From contig CAYJGR010000057.1 of assembly GCA_964370005.1 (NCBI GenBank), forward strand, positions 1 to 15,205: a stretch of 15,205 nt of DNA, in the 5' to 3' direction. This document shows, in pieces, positions 6,608 to 14,083 of the stretch (position 1 is its first letter; every line of letters begins with the position of its first letter). Below the pieces are notes generated by a model. The model saw only the letters and a program-made list of their open reading frames with translations, ran no database searches and was not told the DNA's origin. The stretch is from Heteroruminococcus sp964370005 (GTDB taxonomy: Bacteria; Bacillota; Clostridia; Oscillospirales; Ruminococcaceae). The translations under genes were made by a program, and so were the position numbers.

Positions 6608-7675
6608 ATGGTAAAACTTCGACTTATTGCACTGCTGGCCATTCTTGTTTTTTGGTTGGCTGCTGCTCAAATTCCTACATGGGTGATCGATACTGCCCAA
6701 ACTGTGCAGGTCATAAGACCTACCGTCGAGATGTATACACCGCAAATTGTCACGGGGGGCAGTTTGCAGTCGGGAAATGTGATGGAGGTTTATTTATCGC
6801 AGGGGATTATCCCCTCACAGGTGTATGTAAAACCCGGGGACTGGGTGGAGAAGGGGGCATTGATGGCCACGGTCGATACCGAGGCTACAGCGGCATTTAA
6901 GAACGTCACTGCGACCGAAATACCTACCACCCCAAACATAACAGACAGCATCCCCGAGGAGTACGCCGCCTTGGCGCAGGCTTTTGGCATGACCGAACAG
7001 CTAAACGAGCTTTTAGAAATACAGAGTCCCGACGTTGGACAAAGTGAAACCATGGAGGAAGTGGGAGAAGAGATCATTGCACCTGTGGGGGGCATTATCA
7101 CCGAAGTCGAGATGGTACAGGGAAGGTTGTCACAGGGGGGGAGCTGTGTCGCCACCATAAGCCAAACAGGTTGCGACACGGCGCTTGTATCGATAAATGA
7201 ATATGATTTGAGCCAAATTGAGGTGGGGGACAGTGTGACCCTGACCGGTGTGGGGCTGGGTGATAATATTTATAGCGGTTACATCTCCCGAATATATCCC
7301 ACGGCCGAAAAACGAAGCACTGGGCTTACGACAGCTACCATGGTAGATATGGAGGTGCGCATTCAAAACCCCGACAATGCCCTTTTGCCGGGTCTCTCGG
7401 TATCGGCCACGATAAATTTAGAAGAGCCCGCCCCCCAGCTCGTAGTGCCCTATCAGGCCGTGGGACAGGATGAGTATGGCAATGAATTTGTTTATGTGAT
7501 GAAAGATGGACAGCCCCACAAACAGATAATTAAAATTGAGCGGGAACTTGCCCATGGGGTGTCGGTCATCGAGGGGCTTTCGGGGGACGAAGTGTTACTA
7601 TACGACACCGAAAATTTTGATCCGCAGCAATCTTACAAAATATCCTACCTGACAAATTGGGGGAGTGTAAATTGA
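6608..7675 (+). CDS. Membrane fusion protein (HlyD/MacA-like efflux adaptor)
   Basis: This 355-residue protein has an N-terminal membrane anchor (about residues 4-22). A lipoyl/barrel-sandwich region follows in two halves, VYVKPGDWVEKGALMATVD near residue 75 and IIAPVGGIITEV near residue 158, separated by an acidic, probably helical insert. Beta-barrel and membrane-proximal domains follow (VPYQAVGQDEYGNEFVYV). Such adaptors link an inner-membrane ABC permease to export across the envelope; in Firmicutes they serve peptide, antibiotic or lipid-stress exporters. The ATG at 6608 is preceded by GAGGAAAGGA. The stop overlaps the start of the MacB-like permease (TTGA), so the two proteins should form one complex. 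The substrate is unknown. Confidence 0.82.
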   Translation: MVKLRLIALLAILVFWLAAAQIPTWVIDTAQTVQVIRPTVEMYTPQIVTGGSLQSGNVMEVYLSQGIIPSQVYVKPGDWVEKGALMATVDTEATAAFKNVTATEIPTTPNITDSIPEEYAALAQAFGMTEQLNELLEIQSPDVGQSETMEEVGEEIIAPVGGIITEVEMVQGRLSQGGSCVATISQTGCDTALVSINEYDLSQIEVGDSVTLTGVGLGDNIYSGYISRIYPTAEKRSTGLTTATMVDMEVRIQNPDNALLPGLSVSATINLEEPAPQLVVPYQAVGQDEYGNEFVYVMKDGQPHKQIIKIERELAHGVSVIEGLSGDEVLLYDTENFDPQQSYKISYLTNWGSVN

Positions 7676-8838
7676 TTAGGCATGGACTATACAACATTTT
7701 AAGGCGGGGCAATCGCAGTTTTCTCACGACACTGAGCATCGCCATCGGGGTATGCTCGGTAGTGCTTATATCCTCGCTGGGCAATGCCGGCAATATGCTG
7801 ATAAGGGGGGAGCTTGAGCAGTTGGGATTGGATGGCGCTGTGGTGAGTGCCGACACAAAGCTTTCGACATATCGCCTGCAAGACACCGACTTACAGGCCA
7901 TGGAGCTTATAAGCGGCGTTGAGTCGGCCGCCGGTGTGATTGTCGAAACGGGACTTCTTAGAATGAGAGGACTTGTATCGCAGGCTGTTGTGTGGGGGAT
8001 AGAGGCGGGAGGAAATCAAGCTATGTCCATTTCACTTTTGCATGGACGTATGATAACTGGGGCTGATTTGGAGCAGGGCGCACGGGTATGTGTGGTAGAT
8101 GCCGGTACCGCCAGACAATTTTACAGCCGTACTAACATCGTGGGCAAGACACTTTCGGTCGAGTTTCAAGGGGTGAGGCAGGATTATACCGTGGTGGGGG
8201 TGGTCGAGACAGGGGGACAGCTTACCCGATCCATCGCTGAGAGCTACATGCCATCATTTTTATATATGCCGCTTAGCACTCTGGGAAACGCCGTGGGCAA
8301 AACAGGATACAGCCAGATTTCGATAAAATTTGACGAAACAGCCACAACAAGCATGACCGAGCTCACCGCAGCGGCCGAGCGCAGCAGTGGGCATATGGGG
8401 ATATTTCAAGCTCAAAACCTGTCTGAGCAAAATCAGCGGCTTGGTGAGGTATTGTCGGTGGTGCAACTGGCACTCACCGTCATTGCGGCCATATCGCTTG
8501 TGGTGGCTGCCCTGGGCACAATGACCATCATGACCACCGCTGTCAAGGAGCGCACCCGAGAAATAGGCATAAAAAAGTCCATCGGTGCGACGAGCGGGCG
8601 AATAATGGGGGAGTTTTTGGCCGAGGCGGGTATGCTGTCACTTGGCGGGGGGATACTGGGCAGTGGCATTGCGGCGGTGATGTTGTGGGTAGCGTCGGGT
8701 TTATCGGGCTATGACATACACCCCAGTGGTGTGGGCAGTGCTGTACTTGTCATATTTGTGCTTGGGATGCTATTTGGGGTGTATCCCGCACGCCTTGCCG
8801 CAAAGATGCACCCTATAGATGCGCTGCGGACAGATTGA
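7672..8838 (+). CDS. MacB/FtsX-like ABC transporter permease
   Basis: This permease of about 388 residues has the MacB_PCD plus FtsX layout. A first membrane helix lies in the N-terminal 40 residues (FLTTLSIAIGVCSVVLISSL), followed by an extracytoplasmic domain of about 220 residues. Three C-terminal helices carry the FtsX coupling segment (VKERTREIGIKKSIGAT) and end in YPARLAAKMHPIDALR, typical of the family. It would work with an ATP-binding subunit and the preceding fusion protein. The TTG at 7672 is chosen because it overlaps the fusion-protein stop and has GGGGAG upstream at suitable spacing; a second TTG at 7657 is possible. No ATPase gene is adjacent on either side, which is unusual for this gene pair. 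Confidence 0.85.
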   Translation: MIRHGLYNILRRGNRSFLTTLSIAIGVCSVVLISSLGNAGNMLIRGELEQLGLDGAVVSADTKLSTYRLQDTDLQAMELISGVESAAGVIVETGLLRMRGLVSQAVVWGIEAGGNQAMSISLLHGRMITGADLEQGARVCVVDAGTARQFYSRTNIVGKTLSVEFQGVRQDYTVVGVVETGGQLTRSIAESYMPSFLYMPLSTLGNAVGKTGYSQISIKFDETATTSMTELTAAAERSSGHMGIFQAQNLSEQNQRLGEVLSVVQLALTVIAAISLVVAALGTMTIMTTAVKERTREIGIKKSIGATSGRIMGEFLAEAGMLSLGGGILGSGIAAVMLWVASGLSGYDIHPSGVGSAVLVIFVLGMLFGVYPARLAAKMHPIDALRTD

Positions 8839-8876
8839 GGGTGGGAGAAATTTATACGCTTAACCTGCAAAACCCC

Positions 8877-8905
8877 TTGTTATTTTGGATAACATGAGTT
8901 ATAAT
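8877..8905 (+). promoter_or_regulatory. Predicted sigma-A promoter for yajC
   Basis: TTGTTA (8877-8882) and a consensus TATAAT (8900-8905) are separated by 17 bp. It lies about 35 bp upstream of the yajC start, after the permease stop, so yajC is likely an independent transcription unit. Confidence 0.75.
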
Positions 8906-8940
8906 GTAACCTGTTATCATTATACGGAGGTGCAAAACAC

Positions 8941-9273
8941 ATGACTTTTCAACTTTTGACCGATGCCGCTTCGGGTGGTATAATGGGGCAAGTAGCTACA
9001 TTTCTGCCCTTGATTCTTATTTTCGTTGTTTTTTATTTCTTTCTTATTCGTCCCCAGAAAAAGCGTGAGAAAGAGACCCAGAAGATGCGTTCTTCGATCG
9101 AAGTAGGGGATGAGATTGTAACAATCGGTGGTATAATCGGCACTGTTGTCAGCTCACGTGAGGATATGCTGGTTATTGAGACCGGCGGCGACCGCAACAA
9201 GGTTCGCATCACCCGTTGGGCTATACAGCAGAACAACACCGCCCACGAGGCTCCCCCCGTCGAAACAAAGTAA
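8941..9273 (+). CDS. yajC: Preprotein translocase subunit YajC
   Basis: This 110-residue protein has one membrane segment (about residues 18-37) followed by the YajC signature FLIRPQKKREKE and then VGDEIVTIGGIIGTV. YajC associates with SecDF and the Sec translocon at the cytoplasmic membrane; it is not essential in characterised bacteria. The ATG at 8941 has GGAGGTG upstream. It has its own promoter and is followed by a clear terminator. In Clostridia yajC is often found near the SCIFF genes, as here. secD and secF are not in this window. Confidence 0.95.
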   Translation: MTFQLLTDAASGGIMGQVATFLPLILIFVVFYFFLIRPQKKREKETQKMRSSIEVGDEIVTIGGIIGTVVSSREDMLVIETGGDRNKVRITRWAIQQNNTAHEAPPVETK

Positions 9274-9333
9274 GACTGCTACGTGAATAGGGGTAATGAA
9301 ATCCTTTTTCTTAGCATAAACTGTAAACAGTCA

Positions 9334-9370
9334 AGAGGGAATCCGAAAACTCGGGTTTCCTCTTTTTTTT
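9334..9370 (+). terminator. Rho-independent terminator after yajC
   Basis: A 13-bp stem (9334-9346 with 9351-9363, two G-T pairs) with an AAAC loop runs straight into eight T (9363-9370). It is the clearest terminator in the window. It ends only about 20 nt before the next gene, whose transcription may therefore depend on readthrough. Confidence 0.92.
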
Positions 9371-9389
9371 GCAAAAGGGGGAGAATGCT

Positions 9390-9791
9390 GTGAATACAAA
9401 AAACAATGTAACAAAAACAACGGCTGTGGTCAAAACCTATAAACCTATACTTTTAGCCTGTCTTTTTGGGGTTGTGGCGATGGGGGTGCTTTTATCGCTC
9501 TTTGCACTGGCTTACTCGCTGTATGACCTGCCGCTCCTGTTGATGGGCTGGGTGGCTACGGCGGCACTTGTGCTCGGATGTTTCACAGGTGGGTTTGCCT
9601 GTGCCCATATGTTGCGCCAAAAGGGCATGATGTGGGGTGGGGTGTGCGGATGTATATTGTTTGGTCTACTGCTGCTTATTTGTGGTATGTTGCCCGAGGC
9701 CTATGTGGGTATCGCCGCATTTTTTCGCCTGTGCATCATGGCTGTGGCCGGTATGATTGGCGGGGTGGTCGGGGTGAATTTAGGTCGTTAA
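9390..9791 (+). CDS. TIGR04086-type small integral membrane protein
   Basis: This 133-residue protein has a short charged N-terminus and four hydrophobic segments (about residues 20-43, 49-70, 79-98 and 106-128), rich in glycine. Size, four-helix layout and the position between yajC and a SCIFF gene fit the TIGR04086 (YrzE-like) family, which has no known function. The GTG at 9390 is chosen because GGGGGAG lies seven bases upstream; a longer TTG reading begins inside the preceding terminator and is less likely. No clear promoter of its own is visible, as the terminator of yajC abuts it. Confidence 0.72.
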   Translation: MNTKNNVTKTTAVVKTYKPILLACLFGVVAMGVLLSLFALAYSLYDLPLLLMGWVATAALVLGCFTGGFACAHMLRQKGMMWGGVCGCILFGLLLLICGMLPEAYVGIAAFFRLCIMAVAGMIGGVVGVNLGR

Positions 9792-9833
9792 GTCTTTAGG
9801 TGTGTCAAGCTTCGAGAAAAAAGCATAAAAAGG

Positions 9834-9862
9834 TTGAACACACAAAGGATATGTGCTATAAT
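9834..9862 (+). promoter_or_regulatory. Strong predicted sigma-A promoter for scfA
   Basis: TTGAAC (9834-9839), a 17-bp spacer and a consensus TATAAT (9857-9862) preceded by TGC, giving an extended -10. It is the best promoter in the window and would start transcription about 45 nt before the SCIFF start codon, suggesting high expression. Confidence 0.8.
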
Positions 9863-9913
9863 TACCACGTAACAACAGATAATTGTGATATAGATACAGA
9901 ATGGAGATTATTT

Positions 9914-10054
9914 ATGAAGCATGTAAAGACACTTAATAAGGCTAATCTCAAGGAGAGTGCAGTTAAGGGTGGTTGTGGCGAATGTCAAGCCTCCTGCCAG
10001 TCGGCCTGCAAAACCTCTTGTACCGTTGCCAACCAGAAATGTGAAAAGAAGTAA
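9914..10054 (+). CDS. scfA: SCIFF six-cysteine peptide (RiPP precursor)
   Basis: This 46-residue peptide matches the SCIFF family (six cysteines in forty-five residues, TIGR03973). A conserved leader (MKHVKTLNKANLKES) precedes a core with cysteines at 21, 24, 28, 32, 36 and 43. It is the substrate of the radical SAM maturase encoded at 11675-13042, which makes thioether bonds. In the characterised Clostridium thermocellum homologue I recall a Cys32-to-Thr37 link, and both residues occur at those positions here. The role of the mature peptide is unknown. The ATG at 9914 follows GGAGA; an in-frame reading from further upstream lacks a family match. It is flanked by its own promoter and terminator, and is unusually not adjacent to its maturase. 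Confidence 0.95.
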   Translation: MKHVKTLNKANLKESAVKGGCGECQASCQSACKTSCTVANQKCEKK

Positions 10055-10069
10055 ATATTTGTTTACTCT

Positions 10070-10094
10070 GGGGGGCTTATGTGCCCCCCGTTTT
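10070..10094 (+). terminator. Hairpin terminator after scfA
   Basis: GGGGGGC (10070-10076) pairs with GCCCCCC (10083-10089) around a 6-nt loop, followed by G and four T. The stem is very stable but the T-tract is short, so termination may be partial, letting some transcript reach the EAL gene and perhaps the maturase. Confidence 0.75.
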
Positions 10095-10190
10095 CATTGT
10101 ATACATTTATTGTGTAATATTTATACTGTCACTACTACATCAAGTATTTACATATATCATGCATAATTTAAAAGGAGCAATTAAATTATA

Positions 10191-11420
10191 ATGACAACGC
10201 ATAACTTATATATTGATCATAATTTAGGCATAGCTAATACAACTAAGTGGCACGCGGATATGGTTGAGCTTAAATTTAACAAGCTTTGTATGACCGAGGT
10301 GATCAATGCCGATCTATCCATTGCAGCATATGGTGAAGAGACTTACTATGCCGGCTGCAAAGATGTTTTGCTTAATGTGCAAATGGCATTGAAACAGTTT
10401 AATTTGGATCAAGTGATATACCTATATAGTTACAATTATAAGAATTTTATTTTGGCGGCAAATGATAAAATCTCACCTGACGATTTTTTAGCGGTAATGA
10501 AACAATTCTATTCCCAATTTGAGTCGGCAGCATCCTCAAAAATTGAGGTAAGTGCCGTATCTCGTTTTGCAGTAGTGCTACAAGAAGATAGACTCATAGA
10601 GCGGGCTATACTTGCGCTTGTGAACGCAAAAGATACGCAAGATAATTTTATATTGACACCCGATACATTTGATATCGTCAATACCATACAACAGGATGCA
10701 AATATATTAGATATAATAAATTTTGCAATGGAAGGTAACCGCATTATCCCATACTATCAAGGGATACATAATAATAAAACGGGTAAGATTGATAAATATG
10801 AAGCTCTAATGCGAATAGTAGATAAGGATAATAATATTTATACCCCGGGCGAATTTTTAGAGATTGCCAAAAAGTATAAAATCTACAACCGCTTGAGCCA
10901 AATAATGATAAAAAGAACCCTTAATGAGTTCAGCAAGCGGTCCGAACAGCTTTCTATAAATATTTCTGCCTATGATATATCGAGTGAAATATTTAGACGC
11001 TGGTTTTTTAGACAACTTGAAAAATACCCAAATCCACATCAATTGGTTATTGAATTTGTTGAAACCGAAAACTATCAAAATCAAGATCTGTTTGAGTTTA
11101 TAGAAAAGGTTCGTAGCTATGGATGCCGTGTTTCGGCTGACGATTTTGGTTCTGGATATTCTACCTACACCACCATAATTTCTTTGTCGCCCGCATTTAT
11201 CAAAATTGATGGGACTATAGTAAGTGATTTAACCAAATCAGAAAATAACATAATAATTCTTCGCTCAATTTGCTTCATGGCAGAGCTTATCAATGCGCAA
11301 ACAATCGCAGAATTTGTAGAGAATAAGGACATCCAATCCATATTGAACCACTATGGTGTCGATTATTCGCAGGGCTATTTATTTAGCAAGCCAAAACCTT
11401 TCAATGAAATTTTTGGCTGA
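10191..11420 (+). CDS. EAL-domain cyclic-di-GMP phosphodiesterase with degenerate GGDEF domain
   Basis: This 409-residue soluble protein has two domains. Residues about 20-160 resemble a GGDEF fold, but the signature is lost: the expected GGDEF position reads YSYNYKNF near 79-86. Residues about 170-409 form a complete EAL domain that hydrolyses c-di-GMP. It has EALMR (204-208), N257 in SINIS, E288 in IEFVE, DDFGSGYS with D317 and D318, K338 in FIKIDG, AEFVE (373-377), and Q394 in SQGYLF. The active site looks intact. No membrane segment or sensor domain is seen. The ATG at 10191 follows AAAGGAG. Spot-counted lines are about 28-33% GC, well below radA, suggesting acquisition. It lies between scfA and scfB, an unusual place. 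Confidence 0.9.
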   Translation: MTTHNLYIDHNLGIANTTKWHADMVELKFNKLCMTEVINADLSIAAYGEETYYAGCKDVLLNVQMALKQFNLDQVIYLYSYNYKNFILAANDKISPDDFLAVMKQFYSQFESAASSKIEVSAVSRFAVVLQEDRLIERAILALVNAKDTQDNFILTPDTFDIVNTIQQDANILDIINFAMEGNRIIPYYQGIHNNKTGKIDKYEALMRIVDKDNNIYTPGEFLEIAKKYKIYNRLSQIMIKRTLNEFSKRSEQLSINISAYDISSEIFRRWFFRQLEKYPNPHQLVIEFVETENYQNQDLFEFIEKVRSYGCRVSADDFGSGYSTYTTIISLSPAFIKIDGTIVSDLTKSENNIIILRSICFMAELINAQTIAEFVENKDIQSILNHYGVDYSQGYLFSKPKPFNEIFG

Positions 11421-11441
11421 TATCTCTGTGGGGAAAATATT

Positions 11442-11651
11442 ATGAAACACAAAAATCAAAATAAATATTTAAGTTATGGCATAGCTATCGGTATGCCTGT
11501 TGGAACGTCACTCGGCGTTATACTCAGTATGTTTATAGAGTCCATAAATATGAGCATAGGTATCAGCATAGGCGCAGGTATTGGTATGTTCATAGGTATT
11601 ATTGCGGGCACTATCGCAGATGCCAAAAGTCGTGACGGCATGGACAAGTAA
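11442..11651 (+). CDS. Small glycine-zipper membrane protein, unknown function
   Basis: This 69-residue ORF has a basic, Asn/Lys-rich N-terminus (MKHKNQNK) and two hydrophobic helices (about residues 12-31 and 36-59) with repeated small-residue spacing, for example SIGISIGAGIGMFIGIIAG. The C-terminus is charged. Glycine-zipper helices of this kind pack tightly in membranes and occur in many small proteins of unknown role. It starts 21 nt after the EAL stop and ends 23 nt before scfB, so it fits an EAL-zipper-scfB transcript. The ribosome site (GGGGA about eight bases upstream) is modest. Real coding is supported by position and composition, but no family is recognised. Confidence 0.65.
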   Translation: MKHKNQNKYLSYGIAIGMPVGTSLGVILSMFIESINMSIGISIGAGIGMFIGIIAGTIADAKSRDGMDK

Positions 11652-11674
11652 AACCTAAAAGTCGGAGGAACAAC

Positions 11675-13042
11675 ATGATTCACAGCTACACCCTTAACGG
11701 ATATAACATAATATTGGATGTACACAGCGGGGCAGTGCATGTTGTAGACGACTGTTTTTTTGCCCTTGTAAAGCATTTAGAGGGATTGTCTCTAAAATCC
11801 CTTCCGAGCGAATGTCCCAAAAGTGCCATAGATGCCCTAAAAAATACATATTCACCCGATGAGATATTTGAGGCTTATGCCGAGGCTTTATCACTACATA
11901 ACGACGGTCAGCTTTTTTCGGTTGATGATTACGATAAATTTACTAATCTGATGACACCATCACCCATAAAAGCCATGTGCCTACATGTGGCACATGACTG
12001 CAATCTACGTTGTGATTACTGCTTTGCCTCGACAGGTGACTTTGGTGGCGCAAGGGTACGTATGTCGGCCGAGGTGGGCAAACAAGCCATCGATTTTCTT
12101 ATAAAACGTTCCGAGGGTAGACACAACTTGGAACTCGATTTCTTTGGCGGTGAACCGCTGATGAATTTTGATGTGGTCAAAGAGGTGGTAAAATACGGGC
12201 GCGAGCAGGAAAAATTACATGACAAGCTTTTTCGCTTTACAATCACCACAAACGGCCTTTTGCTCGACGATGACAAGATAGAATTTATAAATCGTGAGAT
12301 GTCCAATGTGGTGCTCTCAATAGATGGTCGCCCCGAGGTAAACGACCGTGTGCGCAGTCGTGTGGATGGCCGTGGGTGTTACGACACCATCATGCCCAAG
12401 TTCAAAAAGCTTGTGGAGGATAGGGGACATGAGGAGTATTATGTGCGTGGCACCTTCACACACTACAACAAGGATTTCGCGGAAGATGTACTGCATTTTG
12501 CCCAGGCGGGGTTTGACCAGATTTCGGTCGAGCCTGTTGTGGCCGACCCCTCGCAGCCCTATGCCCTGACCGAGGCCGACCTGCCCGAGGTTTTTGCCGA
12601 GTATGAGCGTTTAGCACTTAAACTCATTGAGATGGAAAAGGCGGGGCAGGGGGTTAACTTTTTCCATTATATGCTCGACTTGGAGCAAGGGCCTTGTGCC
12701 ATAAAACGACTTCGTGGCTGTGGGTGTGGTAACGAATACTGCGCCATCACCCCCGATGGTGAGATATACCCATGTCATCAGTTTGTGGGACAACCCGAGT
12801 GGCTGATGGGCACTCTTGATAAGGGAGATTTTGACCCGCAAAAACAGCTCGAATTTTCGAGAGCCACAGTTTACGGTAAGGAGCAGTGTCGGGATTGTTG
12901 GGCAAAGTTTTATTGCAGTGGCGGGTGTAATGCCAATAACGCCCAGTACATGGGGAATATTCTCACCCCCCATAACATGTCCTGTGATCTTGAAAAAAAG
13001 CGCCTTGAATGTGCTATCATGATCAAAGCGGCCATGTTGTAG
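11675..13042 (+). CDS. scfB: SCIFF thioether-forming radical SAM/SPASM maturase
   Basis: This 455-residue enzyme matches the SCIFF maturase family (TIGR03974; CteB in C. thermocellum). An N-terminal precursor-recognition region (about 1-90) starts MIHSYTLNGYNIILDVHSG and would bind the SCIFF leader. The radical SAM core follows, with C109, C113 and C116 ligating the SAM-binding [4Fe-4S] cluster and a FFGGEPL SAM-binding motif. A C-terminal SPASM domain is rich in cysteines (GCGCGNEYC, YPCHQF, QCRDCWAKFYCSGGC) for two auxiliary clusters. It converts Cys thiols of ScfA into thioether cross-links. The ATG at 11675 follows GGAGGAA. In most Clostridia it directly follows scfA; here two genes intervene. 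Confidence 0.95.
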   Translation: MIHSYTLNGYNIILDVHSGAVHVVDDCFFALVKHLEGLSLKSLPSECPKSAIDALKNTYSPDEIFEAYAEALSLHNDGQLFSVDDYDKFTNLMTPSPIKAMCLHVAHDCNLRCDYCFASTGDFGGARVRMSAEVGKQAIDFLIKRSEGRHNLELDFFGGEPLMNFDVVKEVVKYGREQEKLHDKLFRFTITTNGLLLDDDKIEFINREMSNVVLSIDGRPEVNDRVRSRVDGRGCYDTIMPKFKKLVEDRGHEEYYVRGTFTHYNKDFAEDVLHFAQAGFDQISVEPVVADPSQPYALTEADLPEVFAEYERLALKLIEMEKAGQGVNFFHYMLDLEQGPCAIKRLRGCGCGNEYCAITPDGEIYPCHQFVGQPEWLMGTLDKGDFDPQKQLEFSRATVYGKEQCRDCWAKFYCSGGCNANNAQYMGNILTPHNMSCDLEKKRLECAIMIKAAML

Positions 13043-13054
13043 GGGGGGTAACGC

Positions 13055-13780
13055 GTGGAATTAGTAGTGCTAATTGTCGCCGTCATCTGCGCCTATATCA
13101 TAAAAGGCCTGTGCGGTTTTGCCAACACCCTAATTTTCACCGGTATCTCGGGGTTTTGGGTCAGCAATGCCGTCCTATCGCCGATTGAGCTTTTGTTGTC
13201 CCTACCCTCAAATATTATTATGGTGTTTAAAAATCGTGCCATGGTCTATTGGAGGCCGGCGATCTTTTTATCCCTCCTTATGATGTTGGGGGCAATTCCC
13301 GGGGCAATATTTTTAAAAGAAGTTGATCCAACCCTGCTTAAAATTCTGTGTGGATTTGTCATCGTGTTAATCGGTGTCGAGATGCTACTTAGAAAGCCTG
13401 ATGCAACACCCAAAAAGACCAATATATTTTTGACAGTGATTGCAGGACTTGTATCGGGAGTCTTCAGTGGACTGTTCGGGGTGGGTGCTCTTTTGGCGGC
13501 CTATGTCAGTCGCACCACCGAGGATATATCGGCTTTTAAGGGTACCTTAAACTTTGTATTTGTCGTGGATAATATATTTCGGTTTATACTGTATATGTAC
13601 AGCGGAATACTCACGGCGCAGTCATTTCAAACATTTTTGTGGCTCTTCCCATTTATGCTGATAGGACTTTTCACCGGCATATTTTTAAGTAAGAAGATAG
13701 CCGAAAGCACCTCAAGAATGTGGGTCATAATATTGTTGATATTTTCGGGTGTGTCGCTGGTGGTTACGAATATTATGTAA
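13055..13780 (+). CDS. TauE/SafE-family membrane transporter
   Basis: This 241-residue protein has about eight hydrophobic helices in two similar halves. Each half opens with a Gly-rich segment: IKGLCGFANTLIF near residue 16 and VSGVFSGLFGVGALLAAY near 128-145. This is the pattern of the TauE/SafE family (PF01925). The family exports sulfite, sulfoacetate or related organic anions, but many members have no known substrate. The GTG at 13055 follows AGGGGGGG with five bases of spacing. It begins 12 nt after the scfB stop, so it is very likely co-transcribed with the maturase. A link to sulfur or peptide handling is possible but not shown. Confidence 0.85.
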   Translation: MELVVLIVAVICAYIIKGLCGFANTLIFTGISGFWVSNAVLSPIELLLSLPSNIIMVFKNRAMVYWRPAIFLSLLMMLGAIPGAIFLKEVDPTLLKILCGFVIVLIGVEMLLRKPDATPKKTNIFLTVIAGLVSGVFSGLFGVGALLAAYVSRTTEDISAFKGTLNFVFVVDNIFRFILYMYSGILTAQSFQTFLWLFPFMLIGLFTGIFLSKKIAESTSRMWVIILLIFSGVSLVVTNIM

Positions 13781-13810
13781 TTCAAGACCCCAGAGCTTTG
13801 CCCCCACCCA

Positions 13811-14065
13811 AGACCTCAGGGCGCTGCCCCGAACCCCGCAAACTTTTTGTAAAAAGTTTGAACAAAAACTTTTAAGCTTTCACCTGCAGAGGGGCGCAGG
13901 TGAAAGGAGTTTTTTTCGTTTGCCCCTAAAGTTAGATACATTTTCGGCGTGGGTGATACTCCGGATTTGGTGCCTTATCGCCTCGCACACTCGTCGGGCA
14001 CCCACCTCGCCCTCTCGGGCGTGGTGCACCTCCATCGAGGTGAAATCCTCCGCCCCACCCCCACC
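13811..14065 (+). repeat. Bipartite intergenic repeat, copy A
   Basis: A left module (13811-13872) contains a GC-rich small hairpin and the A/T palindrome (13839-13848 with 13851-13860). A variable middle follows, and then a right module (13945-14065) starting CGGCGTGGGTGAT and ending with a C-rich tail. Both modules recur at 14948-15204 after the next gene. The right module carries a conserved pairing of GTGGGTG (13949-13955) with CACCCAC (13999-14005) and a variable internal hairpin (14008-14012 with 14017-14021). No transposase or long coding region lies inside. It begins about 30 nt after the TauE/SafE stop and stretches towards proC, filling most of this 346-bp gap. Confidence 0.85.
13877..13916 (+). 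terminator. Rho-independent terminator within repeat copy A
   Basis: CTTTCACCTGC (13877-13887) pairs perfectly with GCAGGTGAAAG (13896-13906) over an 8-nt loop. GAG and then seven T (13910-13916) follow. It should end the scfB-TauE transcript. It lies in the middle, non-conserved part of the repeat. Confidence 0.88.
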
Positions 14066-14077
14066 TACTGTTATGTT

Positions 14078-14083
14078 TATAAT
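14078..14083 (+). promoter_or_regulatory. Possible -10 element for proC
   Basis: A consensus TATAAT lies 43 bp before the proC start, just past the end of repeat copy A. The -35 position falls inside the C-rich tail of the repeat and has no match to TTGACA, so this is a weak call. Confidence 0.3.

Noticed and set aside
10097..10127. Promoter for the EAL gene
   Set aside because: TTGTAT and TATACT are present but with a 19-bp spacer, and the region is AT-rich enough for chance matches.
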